Assembly: GCF_026222555.1 (NCBI RefSeq)
Contig: NZ_CP098511.1
Span: 3,639,501 to 3,703,500 of the forward strand
Origin: Aquimarina sp. ERC-38
GTDB taxonomy: Bacteria > Bacteroidota > Bacteroidia > Flavobacteriales > Flavobacteriaceae
Direction of reading: 5' to 3'
Length of the DNA: 64,000 nucleotides
Below are positions 36,064 to 44,559 of this stretch, piece by piece. The position numbers were made by a program, and so were the translations under genes. The notes beneath the pieces are model-generated. The model saw only the letters and a list, made by a program, of their open reading frames with translations. It ran no database searches and was not told the origin of the DNA. Within the stretch, counting starts at the first letter, position 1; the number at the start of each line of letters is the position of its first letter.

Positions 36064-36570
36064 ATGAAAAAATTTGTGCATCTTTTTCTTTTATTTCCTC
36101 TTTTGTGTAATACGATCATTGCACAATCGGAATCTTTACCTGATGTAGAAGTTACCTCGGTTGACGGTACTAAAATTAAACTACAAAAGGTTATTGATAA
36201 ATTAACAATATTAGATTTTTGGGCTACCTGGTGTACCCCTTGTATTGCAGAAAACCCTTATCTAGATAAAATATCTGATCAGTATAAAGGTAAAATAAAT
36301 ATTCTGTCCATATCCATCGATGAAAATGTGGATAAATGGAAAGCATTTTTGACTAAAACTAATAAAACTAGAAATCAGTTTTGGGTAGAGGCAAATAATG
36401 AATTGCAGGATGTCATTACTGAAAAGAAAACCAATATTAGAGGTGAAGCTTATACAGAGCTGTATATTCCAAGATTTTTCTTAATTGATAAGAATTTTAA
36501 TGTTTTATCAAGAGAACTTCCCCCTCCTTCTACCGGACAATTGCAAAAAGTATTGGATTCTTATCTATAG
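36064..36570 (+). CDS. Exported TlpA/ResA-like thioredoxin-fold protein
   Basis: A 168-residue protein with a signal peptide ending near IIAQ and a thioredoxin-fold domain. The redox motif is WCTPC, with Cys57 and Cys60 in FWATWCTPC. It probably reduces or shuffles disulfides of periplasmic proteins. It has its own promoter and is monocistronic or reads toward the pirin gene. Confidence 0.88.
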   Translation: MKKFVHLFLLFPLLCNTIIAQSESLPDVEVTSVDGTKIKLQKVIDKLTILDFWATWCTPCIAENPYLDKISDQYKGKINILSISIDENVDKWKAFLTKTNKTRNQFWVEANNELQDVITEKKTNIRGEAYTELYIPRFFLIDKNFNVLSRELPPPSTGQLQKVLDSYL

Positions 36571-36619
36571 CTATTCTAATAACTACCTTAGTTGTAAATT
36601 TCACTTGTATTTACACTTT

Positions 36620-36715
36620 ATGAACTATACTGATTTTTGGATAAAAGTTCTATCAGGTTTACAAACAGAAAAAATTAGAGAAAAAGTTTTAGGTGAAAAT
36701 GAGCAAAGCATATGA
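36620..36715 (+). CDS. Doubtful 31-residue ORF
   Basis: A short ATG ORF between the thioredoxin-like and pirin genes. It has no recognised family, and the length is within chance expectation. Recorded because the gap of about 200 bases otherwise shows nothing. Confidence 0.2.
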   Translation: MNYTDFWIKVLSGLQTEKIREKVLGENEQSI

Positions 36716-36775
36716 AAAGAAATTTCCGAGAAACGGTTGATTGTAAAGTTAACTAAGATTTATCTAAATAAAACT

Positions 36776-37774
36776 ATGGACAAAACCATCACTATTGAAC
36801 CACTAGGCTTCCCTTGGAAAACCAGCGATCCTTTTTTATTTTGTGCTTTTCATCATGACAATTATCCTAAAGGAAACGGGCAATTTGGACCTTCAGATAC
36901 TTTGCAGGGCAGGAACCTGAGGCAGGATTTTTCAGGAAAAGATGGTTGGAGTATGTATCATGGTACTAAGGTTCCTGGATTTCCAGCCCATCCGCATTGT
37001 GGTTTTGAAACCATTACTATAGCTGAAAAAGGAATGGTCGATCATTCGGATTCTTTAGGTGCCGCCGGAAGGTTCGGAAACGGTGATGTACAATGGATGA
37101 CTGCCGGAAAAGGGGTACAGCATTCGGAAATGTTTCCGTTAGTTGAAGATACTAAAGAAAATGAACTTCTACTATTCCAAATTTGGCTTAATTTACCTAA
37201 AAACAAAAAGAAAGTTCCGCCATTTTTTAAAATGTTATGGAAAGAAGACATTCCTGCGATTTATCTAGAAAATAACACTGAAATTAAATTAATTGCCGGA
37301 AGTTATAAAAATAAAACGGCTTTATCTCCTGCCCCTGAATCCTGGGCCAGTCAAACAGGTAGTGAAGTTGCCATCTGGATTATTAAATCAGCACCACATA
37401 GTTCATTTACGCTACCTAAAGTTAATGAAGGTACCAATCGATCCCTTTATTTTTACAAAGGAGAAAAAGTGGAAATAGCAAAAACTTCAGTAAATGTAAA
37501 CCTTAGGGTACATATACATTCTTATGACGAAATAACAATAAAAAATACCGGAGGTGAAGCACACTTTTTACTGTTGCAAGGAAAACCTTTGGAAGAACCT
37601 GTAGTACAACAAGGACCCTTTGTTTCAAATTCCAAAGAAGGAATTATAGAAGCAATCCGGGATTTTCAGGCTACCGAATACGGAGGTTGGCCCTGGCCAA
37701 ATAAAGATCAGGTTCACGATAAAAGTAAGGGGCGATTCGCACTATATCCAAACGGGGAGAAAACGTATAAGTAA
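36776..37774 (+). CDS. Pirin family protein
   Basis: A 332-residue bicupin. The pirin metal site is visible as PGFPAHPHCGFETIT and later the GKGVQHSE motif (His, His, His, Glu). Bacterial pirins include quercetin dioxygenases and regulators of metabolic enzymes; which applies is unclear. The frame is open from a TTG at 36737, but the ATG at 36776 puts MDKTITIEPLG at the N-terminus, which fits the family better. Confidence 0.88.
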   Translation: MDKTITIEPLGFPWKTSDPFLFCAFHHDNYPKGNGQFGPSDTLQGRNLRQDFSGKDGWSMYHGTKVPGFPAHPHCGFETITIAEKGMVDHSDSLGAAGRFGNGDVQWMTAGKGVQHSEMFPLVEDTKENELLLFQIWLNLPKNKKKVPPFFKMLWKEDIPAIYLENNTEIKLIAGSYKNKTALSPAPESWASQTGSEVAIWIIKSAPHSSFTLPKVNEGTNRSLYFYKGEKVEIAKTSVNVNLRVHIHSYDEITIKNTGGEAHFLLLQGKPLEEPVVQQGPFVSNSKEGIIEAIRDFQATEYGGWPWPNKDQVHDKSKGRFALYPNGEKTYK

Positions 37775-37875
37775 CTCAATGTTTTTCGGACAAGAGCTAA
37801 GATTGAAAGTTATAATATTAAATATTTAGCATTTATTGTACTATATTTAGAAATAAACCTTTCTAAATAGCCTTT

Positions 37876-39510
37876 ATGATCAAAAAAATGTATCTTTTTT
37901 TGATAATACCTTTATTTGTCTATAGTATCAGCTCTTGTACTCGGGAACTAAACTTAACAAAAGAAGAAAAAGCATATTTAAAAGCTACCGATAGTATAAA
38001 AGTAGGACTCTATCCTTATTATCCTCCCTATCAGTTTATCAACGAACAAGGTAAGATTGATGGAATTTTTGTAGATTACCTAAAACTGATTGAGAATAAA
38101 CTAGGATATACCTTTAAAAAAGTCCATTATATGGACTGGTCTGAGTTAATTCAAGATACCCGTACCGGACAACTTGATGTAATCCTGGAAATACAAAGTA
38201 CCAAGGAAAAAGAAAACTACCTCACCTTCTTCCCTCCTATTTTTAGTTCAGAACACGTTTTGGTAACCCATAAAGATAAAAAGGAAAAATTTTTAAAAAA
38301 TTACTTAGATAAAAAATTTATTTTACCAAAAGAATACGCATCTACCGAGATCTTATTACAGAAATATCCAAAATTATCTATTACTACGGTAAGCAATGAC
38401 TTAAAATGCCTGGAACTATTAAATGAGGGTACATATGATGCTTATATTGGTCCAAAGGCTTTGGTTTACTACTTACTAACCAATAAAAAGCTAACAAATC
38501 TGAGAATACGTTCCCGGGTCAATTTAAAATACGAACCAGGTATAGCGACGTCTAAAAGAGATCCAAAAATTAAAGAAATTCTAGAAAAAGTCATTAATTC
38601 TATCTCTAGAGAAGAAAGGGATGAAGTTATGAATAATTGGCTATTTACCTCAGTTCTTCCGTTATACGAACAACCTAAATTTTGGTTATATCTATCATTG
38701 CTTAGTATACTGGTGCTAAGTCTTATTGCTGCAACAAATCGATATCTTAAATATCAAATTCGAAAAAATGTAAAAGAATTACGTATTGCAAAGGAAAAAG
38801 CAGAACAAAGTGATCGCTTAAAAAGTAATTTCATTCAAAATATTTCTCATGAAATACGGACTCCTATGAATAGTATTATTGGGTTTTCAGAATTATTATC
38901 TGATGAAAATATTAAAAAAGAAGAAATTAATTTATACACCAGTACCATTATTAAAAACGGAGAGAATTTAATATCGATTATAGATAGTATAATTGAAATT
39001 TCAAAACTCCAATCTAAAAGTGAAACTGTCCGTCCGGTGGCGACAAGTTTAAGAGAAATTATTGATGAGATTGAAGGCTTGTATCGAACTAAAATTGAGG
39101 CTAAGGAGGTAGATTTTATCATAAATTGTAATCCTGATAAGGAATTAATTCCAATTGTTATTGACAAAATAAAGGTGCATATTATCTTGTGCAAACTATT
39201 GGATAATGCTTATAAATTTACGGATAAAGGTTTTATTAAGGTAATAGCTGTACTTGCTGATAAAAGCATTACTATGATAATTAAGGATACCGGTATTGGT
39301 ATTTCAAATGAATATATTGAACTTATTTTTAATGATTTTGAACGACTGGAAAAAGATATTTCTCAAAATTTAGGAGGATTGGGATTGGGATTAGCTATTG
39401 CACGAATGAATACGCTGCTAATCGGAGGTACGCTAACAGTTCAAAGTAATTTGGATATTGGTTCAACCTTTACGCTAACTTTTCCTTATAAGCCCATTAC
39501 TAATAAGTAA
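37876..39510 (+). CDS. Hybrid sensor: solute-binding domain plus histidine kinase
   Basis: A 544-residue protein. A lipoprotein-type signal ends at ISSC (Cys21). Residues 35-255 form a periplasmic solute-binding (SBP_bac_3-like) domain with VGLYPYYPPYQFIN. One membrane helix lies at about 266-286, followed by a coiled linker. The kinase has the H-box ISHEIRTP with phospho-acceptor His325, an N-box LLDNAYKF, and G-boxes DTGIGIS and GLGLGLA. It probably senses a small molecule such as an amino acid. No response regulator lies nearby. Confidence 0.9.
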   Translation: MIKKMYLFLIIPLFVYSISSCTRELNLTKEEKAYLKATDSIKVGLYPYYPPYQFINEQGKIDGIFVDYLKLIENKLGYTFKKVHYMDWSELIQDTRTGQLDVILEIQSTKEKENYLTFFPPIFSSEHVLVTHKDKKEKFLKNYLDKKFILPKEYASTEILLQKYPKLSITTVSNDLKCLELLNEGTYDAYIGPKALVYYLLTNKKLTNLRIRSRVNLKYEPGIATSKRDPKIKEILEKVINSISREERDEVMNNWLFTSVLPLYEQPKFWLYLSLLSILVLSLIAATNRYLKYQIRKNVKELRIAKEKAEQSDRLKSNFIQNISHEIRTPMNSIIGFSELLSDENIKKEEINLYTSTIIKNGENLISIIDSIIEISKLQSKSETVRPVATSLREIIDEIEGLYRTKIEAKEVDFIINCNPDKELIPIVIDKIKVHIILCKLLDNAYKFTDKGFIKVIAVLADKSITMIIKDTGIGISNEYIELIFNDFERLEKDISQNLGGLGLGLAIARMNTLLIGGTLTVQSNLDIGSTFTLTFPYKPITNK

Positions 39511-39658
39511 ACTTAGTATAATTAAATATACAGTAGTTTTATCCGTATGATAGTTTTTGTTCTTTAATGTACTGCTACGGAATGCGCACATTTTTATATG
39601 GTTTTCCGGTAAAGAGATTAAAGCCTAATCTTTACTTTTAAAAGATTTTCAAAATTAC

Positions 39659-40483
39659 ATGTCCTTATTAAAACAGTATCTTGGATTTCTTCAAAGTCAT
39701 ATACTTTGGAAAAATTCCAAACTTTTTGGGTTAATTGCTTTTGACCCTAAATTAAGCATTGATAAATTAGATAATATCGTCCATGTGGAAATTCCTAATT
39801 TTGAAGTATTAGGGAAACGGATAGAGTCCTTCTTTGCGGATTACCTGGAGCACTCAAATGATTTTGATATTCTTGCAAAAAACATTCAAATATTTTCAGG
39901 TACCACGACCATAGGAGAAATTGATTTTTTGTTGAAGGAAAGAATGACTGGACAGCGTATACATGTAGAGTTAGTATATAAATTTTACCTTTATAATCCT
40001 GCTCTTAGCAACGATCAATTAAAATGTTGGGTTGGTCCAAATAAAAGGGATCATCTCCTAAAGAAAATCAAGAAAATTACCGAAAAACAACTACCGCTTT
40101 TATATACGGAAGAAGCAATTTTTAAATTAAAAACCGAATACGACTTGTTAGTTGATGGCTTCGATCAGCAAGTTTGTTATTTTGCTAACCTTTTTTTACC
40201 CTTGTCAGTCAGTAAAGAAGAGCTCAAATATATTAACCCGGATTGTATTGAAGGTTTTTGGATTCGGAAAATAGATTTTACGGTAGCAAATTTTGGTAAG
40301 AATCAATATAAAATTCCGGATAAAGCAGATTGGATTATTGCTCCGGCTAGCAATCCGGATTGGCAAAGTTTTGAAAAAGTACTTTCACAAATAGACACCT
40401 ATTTGCTCAATGAATATGCACCACTTATTTGGCTAAAAACACCGGACGGGGAATTCCAAAAATTTTTTATAGTATGGTGGTAA
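39659..40483 (+). CDS. DUF1853 family protein
   Basis: A 274-residue soluble protein. The central block with GEIDFLLKE, the HVELVYKFYLY stretch and CWVGPNKRDHLLKK matches DUF1853, a family with a nuclease-like (PD-D/ExK-type) pattern of D and ExK residues. Activity is not known. It stands alone and is followed by a dispersed repeat. Confidence 0.75.
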   Translation: MSLLKQYLGFLQSHILWKNSKLFGLIAFDPKLSIDKLDNIVHVEIPNFEVLGKRIESFFADYLEHSNDFDILAKNIQIFSGTTTIGEIDFLLKERMTGQRIHVELVYKFYLYNPALSNDQLKCWVGPNKRDHLLKKIKKITEKQLPLLYTEEAIFKLKTEYDLLVDGFDQQVCYFANLFLPLSVSKEELKYINPDCIEGFWIRKIDFTVANFGKNQYKIPDKADWIIAPASNPDWQSFEKVLSQIDTYLLNEYAPLIWLKTPDGEFQKFFIVWW

Positions 40484-40513
40484 TCTAAGATAAAGAACAA
40501 ATAGTTTAATGTT

Positions 40514-40600
40514 AAAACCATTAATGTCCGGAAAAGATCCAAGATCGCTATCGCTTCTAGAATCAAGAATCAAGACTAAGTATTATAATAACCAGTGGTG
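40514..40600 (-). repeat. Dispersed intergenic repeat, copy C (inverted)
   Basis: Read on the minus strand, this block holds TATAATACTTAGTCTTGATT, then TTCTAGAAGCGATAGCGATC and TCTTTTCCGGACATTAATG, which align with copies at 44276-44460 and 61566-61752 in the opposite orientation. This copy lacks the GC-rich hairpin insert. It lies in the 298-base gap after the DUF1853 gene; the rest of that gap shows nothing. Confidence 0.65.
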
Positions 40601-40781
40601 CTTTTAAATAATAATTATTGTAAAATACGTCCGTTCGAGTCAAGGGATTTTCTATTGAAAATCATATCGAAAACATGAAATGTTTATGATAAGAAATAAC
40701 TAGAGAATGAACTATTAAAAAACACTAAACAGTTCATTTTCCAATTATTTCATCATATCATTCTAATTAGTTATTACAAGC

Positions 40782-42245
40782 CTAAAGTCCTGAAATATAG
40801 CTACCATAGATATCTTTAAACCGAAAACCTTCTGTAAGACGGTACTTGCTTAACTTTTTAAATTCTACCAATCCCCAAAGCAGAAATTCCTTTAAGAAAA
40901 ATACATCCCCAGCTGGAATGTCGTTTTGATACTTTTTAATCAAATCGTCCAGCGGTTTGATAGCATTCAATTGCTTTTTGTATTCTTCATCACTAATATC
41001 GTCTAGTAATTCAAAATTACTTTCCTCAAAAAACCAGTCAATTACCTCCTGATAGGGACTTCGTTCATTTTCCTTTTCTAATTTTTCAATTTTCGGAAAA
41101 TATTGAGGGAACAAACTTTTAATCGCATCCGTTATTAACGATTGTGCTACAAAGTCAGCTCCTTCCTGTTCTCCTTCATAAACCAATTCTACCTTACCTG
41201 TAATTGCCGGTACAATACCCATAAAATCGCTAACTCTTATTGTAGTATTTTCATCTCCGTTCATTAAAGATCGATATTCTGCCGTACTCAAGAGATTTTG
41301 AAATGCCGTAATACTCATTCTGGCACTAATACCACTTTTATGATCTATAAATTCACTATCACGTGCTTCAAAACTGATTTGTTCTAGTAAATCTCTAGCC
41401 AATTCCGGAACGTAAATCTTATCACTCTGTCGGGTATCCAGATTAGCCTCTTGTGAAGTAATGGTTTTGGCAATTTCTATAGTTTCCGGATAATGTGTTA
41501 AGATTTGTGACCCGATTCGGTCTTTTAACGGAGTAACGATACTTCCTCTATTGGTATAATCTTCAGGATTTGCCGTAAACACAAATTGAATGTCCAGAGG
41601 TAAACGCAATTTAAATCCCCTGATCTGTATATCACCTTCCTGTAGAATATTAAATAAAGCTACCTGAATCCTGGCTTGTAGATCCGGAAGTTCATTGATC
41701 ACAAAAATGCAACGGTTCGCCCGGGGGATCATTCCGAAATGAATCACCCGGTCATCTGCATAACTTAACTTTAAGTTAGCTGCTTTAATAGGATCCACAT
41801 CTCCAATAATATCCGCTACGGTTACATCTGGCGTTGCCAGTTTTTCAGCAAAGCGGTCTTCTCTGTGTAGCCAAGTAATAGGGGTTTGATCTCCTTTTTC
41901 TTTGATCAGATTAGTTGCAAACCTGGACATAGGTTGCATTGGGTCGTCATTTATTTCGGAACCTGCAACCACCGGGATGTACTCATCAAGTAGCGTTACC
42001 ATTTGACGTGCCAATCGGGTTTTTGCCTGTCCGCGTAATCCTAATAAATTGATATTATGGCGGGATAAGATGGCTCTTTCTAATTCAGGGATTACCGTGT
42101 TTTCATACCCATGAATTCCGGTAAAAGTAACATCCCCATTCTGAATTTTAGTTCTTAAATTATCCCTTAATTCATCCTTAATTGATTTGGATTGGTACCC
42201 GGAAGATTTTAATGCCCCCAGGGTTTTTATATGTTCAATATTCAT
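40782..42245 (-). CDS. MoxR/ChlI-type AAA ATPase
   Basis: A 487-residue AAA+ protein. The P-loop-like motif is GLRGQAKTR near residue 44, the Walker B region reads IFVINELPDL, and the sensor 1 region has FVFTANPEDYTNRG. This is the magnesium-chelatase I/MoxR branch, which works with VWA-domain partners. The VWA gene lies immediately upstream on the same strand. No chlorophyll or cobalamin genes are near, so chelatase function is unlikely; remodelling of a protein complex is the general role. Confidence 0.85.
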   Translation of the reverse strand: MNIEHIKTLGALKSSGYQSKSIKDELRDNLRTKIQNGDVTFTGIHGYENTVIPELERAILSRHNINLLGLRGQAKTRLARQMVTLLDEYIPVVAGSEINDDPMQPMSRFATNLIKEKGDQTPITWLHREDRFAEKLATPDVTVADIIGDVDPIKAANLKLSYADDRVIHFGMIPRANRCIFVINELPDLQARIQVALFNILQEGDIQIRGFKLRLPLDIQFVFTANPEDYTNRGSIVTPLKDRIGSQILTHYPETIEIAKTITSQEANLDTRQSDKIYVPELARDLLEQISFEARDSEFIDHKSGISARMSITAFQNLLSTAEYRSLMNGDENTTIRVSDFMGIVPAITGKVELVYEGEQEGADFVAQSLITDAIKSLFPQYFPKIEKLEKENERSPYQEVIDWFFEESNFELLDDISDEEYKKQLNAIKPLDDLIKKYQNDIPAGDVFFLKEFLLWGLVEFKKLSKYRLTEGFRFKDIYGSYISGL

Positions 42246-42384
42246 TCTTTAGTATTCAATTTTAGTTTGTTAATATATTTGTCAAACAATATAATCACGT
42301 GTAGTAAAAGCTTTACGACTGTATAGACATAAACTTACTAATGAAATTTTAAACGGAGTGCTATACTAGCAAAATCTTAGAAAT

Positions 42385-43518
42385 TTATCCTTTAATTCTC
42401 TTTTTACGATTACTTTCGTAATCTTCAAAAATCATTTCACCCAAGCCTTTTAGTCCGGTATAAAAAGCCTTGCCTTGATTAGCTTGCGTAAACTTACGAA
42501 CAAATTGCATCAAGTACGGGTCTTGTGCAATCATAAATGTAGTAATAGGTATATGTAGTTTTCTGGCTTGTTGCGCCATCATATAACATTTACCTACAAT
42601 ATGCTGATCCAGCCCGTTACTATTTTTGTAATACTGCCCGTCTGATAATTTTAAACAACTCGGTTTTCCGTCAGTAATCATAAATATTTGCTTGTTCGTA
42701 TTACGTTTACGTCGTAGCATGTCCATGGCCAACTGAAGCCCTGCCACCGTATTCGTATGATAGGGACCAACTTGTAAATAAGGTAAATCTTTAATCGCAA
42801 TCGGCCAGGCATCATTACCGAACACTAATATATCCAAAGTATCTTTTGGGTAACGAGTAGTGATGAGTTCTGCTAAGGCCATAGCCACTTTTTTTGCCGG
42901 GGTTATCCGATCTTCACCGTACAGGATCATACTATGACTAATATCTATCATGAGCACCGTACTCATTTGTGCTTTGTACTGAGTTTCTTCTACAACTAGA
43001 TCATCTTCGGTAAGGTTAAAGTCAGCCATTCCATGATTGATCTGCGCGTTTCGTAAACTTTCGGTCATAGAAATTCGCTCTAAAGCATCACCGTACTGGT
43101 AATTACGAAACTCTCCGGCATGCTCATCACCCTGTCCGGTATATTTAGTTTTATGATTTCCTGAACCGCTTCGTTTTAATCTACCAAAAATCTGATCCAA
43201 TGCACGTTGGCGTATGGCCCTTTCTGTTTTAGCAGTAATCGCCATACCCCCTCCTTTACCATCCGGTTTAATTTCTTCTCGGATGTATCCTTTCTTCTTT
43301 AAATCTTCAATAAAATCATCCATGGTATACTCATCCGTAGTCAACTTATATTCTTTGTCTAACTGATCTAACCAATCTAGTGCTTCATCCAGGTCACCAG
43401 AAGTATGTGTTATAATTTCCTGAAAAATATCAAAAAGCTTATCAAAAGGAGATTGTTCAGGGGCGGTGTACTGTTTAAAGGTGAATCCTTTTTTAAATAC
43501 ATTCTTATTCTTTTCCAT
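42385..43518 (-). CDS. VWA-domain partner of the AAA ATPase
   Basis: A 377-residue soluble protein with an N-terminal helical part and a C-terminal VWA domain (about residues 185-370). The metal site is DISHSM (DxSxS), with later T and D residues in ITDGKPS. MoxR-type ATPases and VWA proteins work as pairs. It is transcribed just ahead of the AAA gene, 139 bases apart, probably as one unit. Confidence 0.85.
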   Translation of the reverse strand: MEKNKNVFKKGFTFKQYTAPEQSPFDKLFDIFQEIITHTSGDLDEALDWLDQLDKEYKLTTDEYTMDDFIEDLKKKGYIREEIKPDGKGGGMAITAKTERAIRQRALDQIFGRLKRSGSGNHKTKYTGQGDEHAGEFRNYQYGDALERISMTESLRNAQINHGMADFNLTEDDLVVEETQYKAQMSTVLMIDISHSMILYGEDRITPAKKVAMALAELITTRYPKDTLDILVFGNDAWPIAIKDLPYLQVGPYHTNTVAGLQLAMDMLRRKRNTNKQIFMITDGKPSCLKLSDGQYYKNSNGLDQHIVGKCYMMAQQARKLHIPITTFMIAQDPYLMQFVRKFTQANQGKAFYTGLKGLGEMIFEDYESNRKKRIKG

Positions 43519-43871
43519 ACCTTAAAGTTACTATAAAATCAAGTAGATTCCCAGTATTTACAGTAGTCGAAATAAAAATTAACAAAATTTAAGAAACTAG
43601 CATTTTTTACGGATTAGTCTTTGTCTTTTAAAATCATACTATAAGGATTATATCATACTTTTATTTCCCATCGAGCTTCCTTATCATCCTTAATAGTATG
43701 CAGTCATTAAATAGTTGATAATCTATAAGTTTTATAACACTCTAACCACAATATCAACAAGGGTTTTTATCCTAAATTGCAAATTTGATAATAATCATAT
43801 TTATTACGGCATTCCCTTATTTTTTCGTATTTTTACCTTACTTATTTATTAACACATATTATACTTTACGA

Positions 43872-44210
43872 ATGCTAAAAAAACTACTCTTTATCCTGTT
43901 TCTAACAGGATCCTCTCTAATCTCACACGCTTCAATTAATAAGGAATTATCATTAGACCTTATTACATTTATAAATGATAGAAAATTAAGCGAAGAAGAG
44001 GTGCAGGAACGTGGTCTGGACGTATTGGTTGCTAAACTTCTGGAAACTGCAAATCAGGAGGTGCTCAAAAAAATGGCACGTTCCTCTATTTTTGAAACCA
44101 ATTACGGTTTTCGATGGAAAATGATCAATACGATTTCCGGCGAGATTGTAATCATAAAGGTAGATAAAGATTTTAAACTTATTGAATTAAAAAGTAAAGG
44201 CTTGTACTAA
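43872..44210 (+). CDS. Small exported protein of unknown function
   Basis: From the ATG at 43872 this is 112 residues with a textbook signal peptide (LLFILFLTGSSLISHAS) and a small soluble domain of about 90 residues. The frame is open farther upstream (TTG at 43785), but that extension is only hydrophobic residues and would place the signal peptide internally. No family recognised. Confidence 0.6.
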   Translation: MLKKLLFILFLTGSSLISHASINKELSLDLITFINDRKLSEEEVQERGLDVLVAKLLETANQEVLKKMARSSIFETNYGFRWKMINTISGEIVIIKVDKDFKLIELKSKGLY

Positions 44211-44275
44211 GCCTTACTTTATTTAATTATTTGTGTTCCTTTTAAAATAAGTAATAGTTCATTAAAGTATAGAAA

Positions 44276-44460
44276 AATAAGGTGATTTCAGACTCTAAAG
44301 TATTTGGAGGTTACTTTTTTAAAAATAATTTGCTGTTTACGGTGAATGATTATTATCATATTGATATTCAATATGATAATAATTGATCTTGATTTTTGGT
44401 TTTTAAAGCGATAGCGACCTGCCCGTCCGCAGGCGGGTCTTAAATCTTTACCGGACACAA
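44276..44460 (+). repeat. Dispersed intergenic repeat, copy A
   Basis: This block fills most of the 349-base gap before the beta-propeller gene. It aligns along its length with copy B at 61566-61752: the TCTAAAGTATTTGGAGGTTA start, the CTTGATTTTTG core, a GC-rich hairpin around CCTGCCCGTCCGCAGGCGGG (44418-44437), and TTAAATCTTTACCGGAC near the end. Inside is a perfect dyad at 44349-44383, 16-base arms around TAT. No ORF is present. Confidence 0.7.
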
Positions 44461-44559
44461 ATATCATTCAATTATAGCTTCTTGTTTTTTAACATTGCTC
44501 TAAGGTTTTGGCCTAATATCTTTAATATATTTAGCCTTTTCTAATAAGTACGTATTTCT

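Noticed and set aside
36485..36715. A 76-codon plus-strand frame overlapping the end of the thioredoxin-like gene
   Set aside because: Most of it is out of frame with an intact gene and has no RBS or motif; only the last 31 codons lie in the gap, and those are listed as doubtful.
39595..39645. A possible fourth copy of the dispersed repeat around TTTTCCGGTAAAGAG
   Set aside because: Only about 20 bases match the repeat end; the core and the hairpins are missing.
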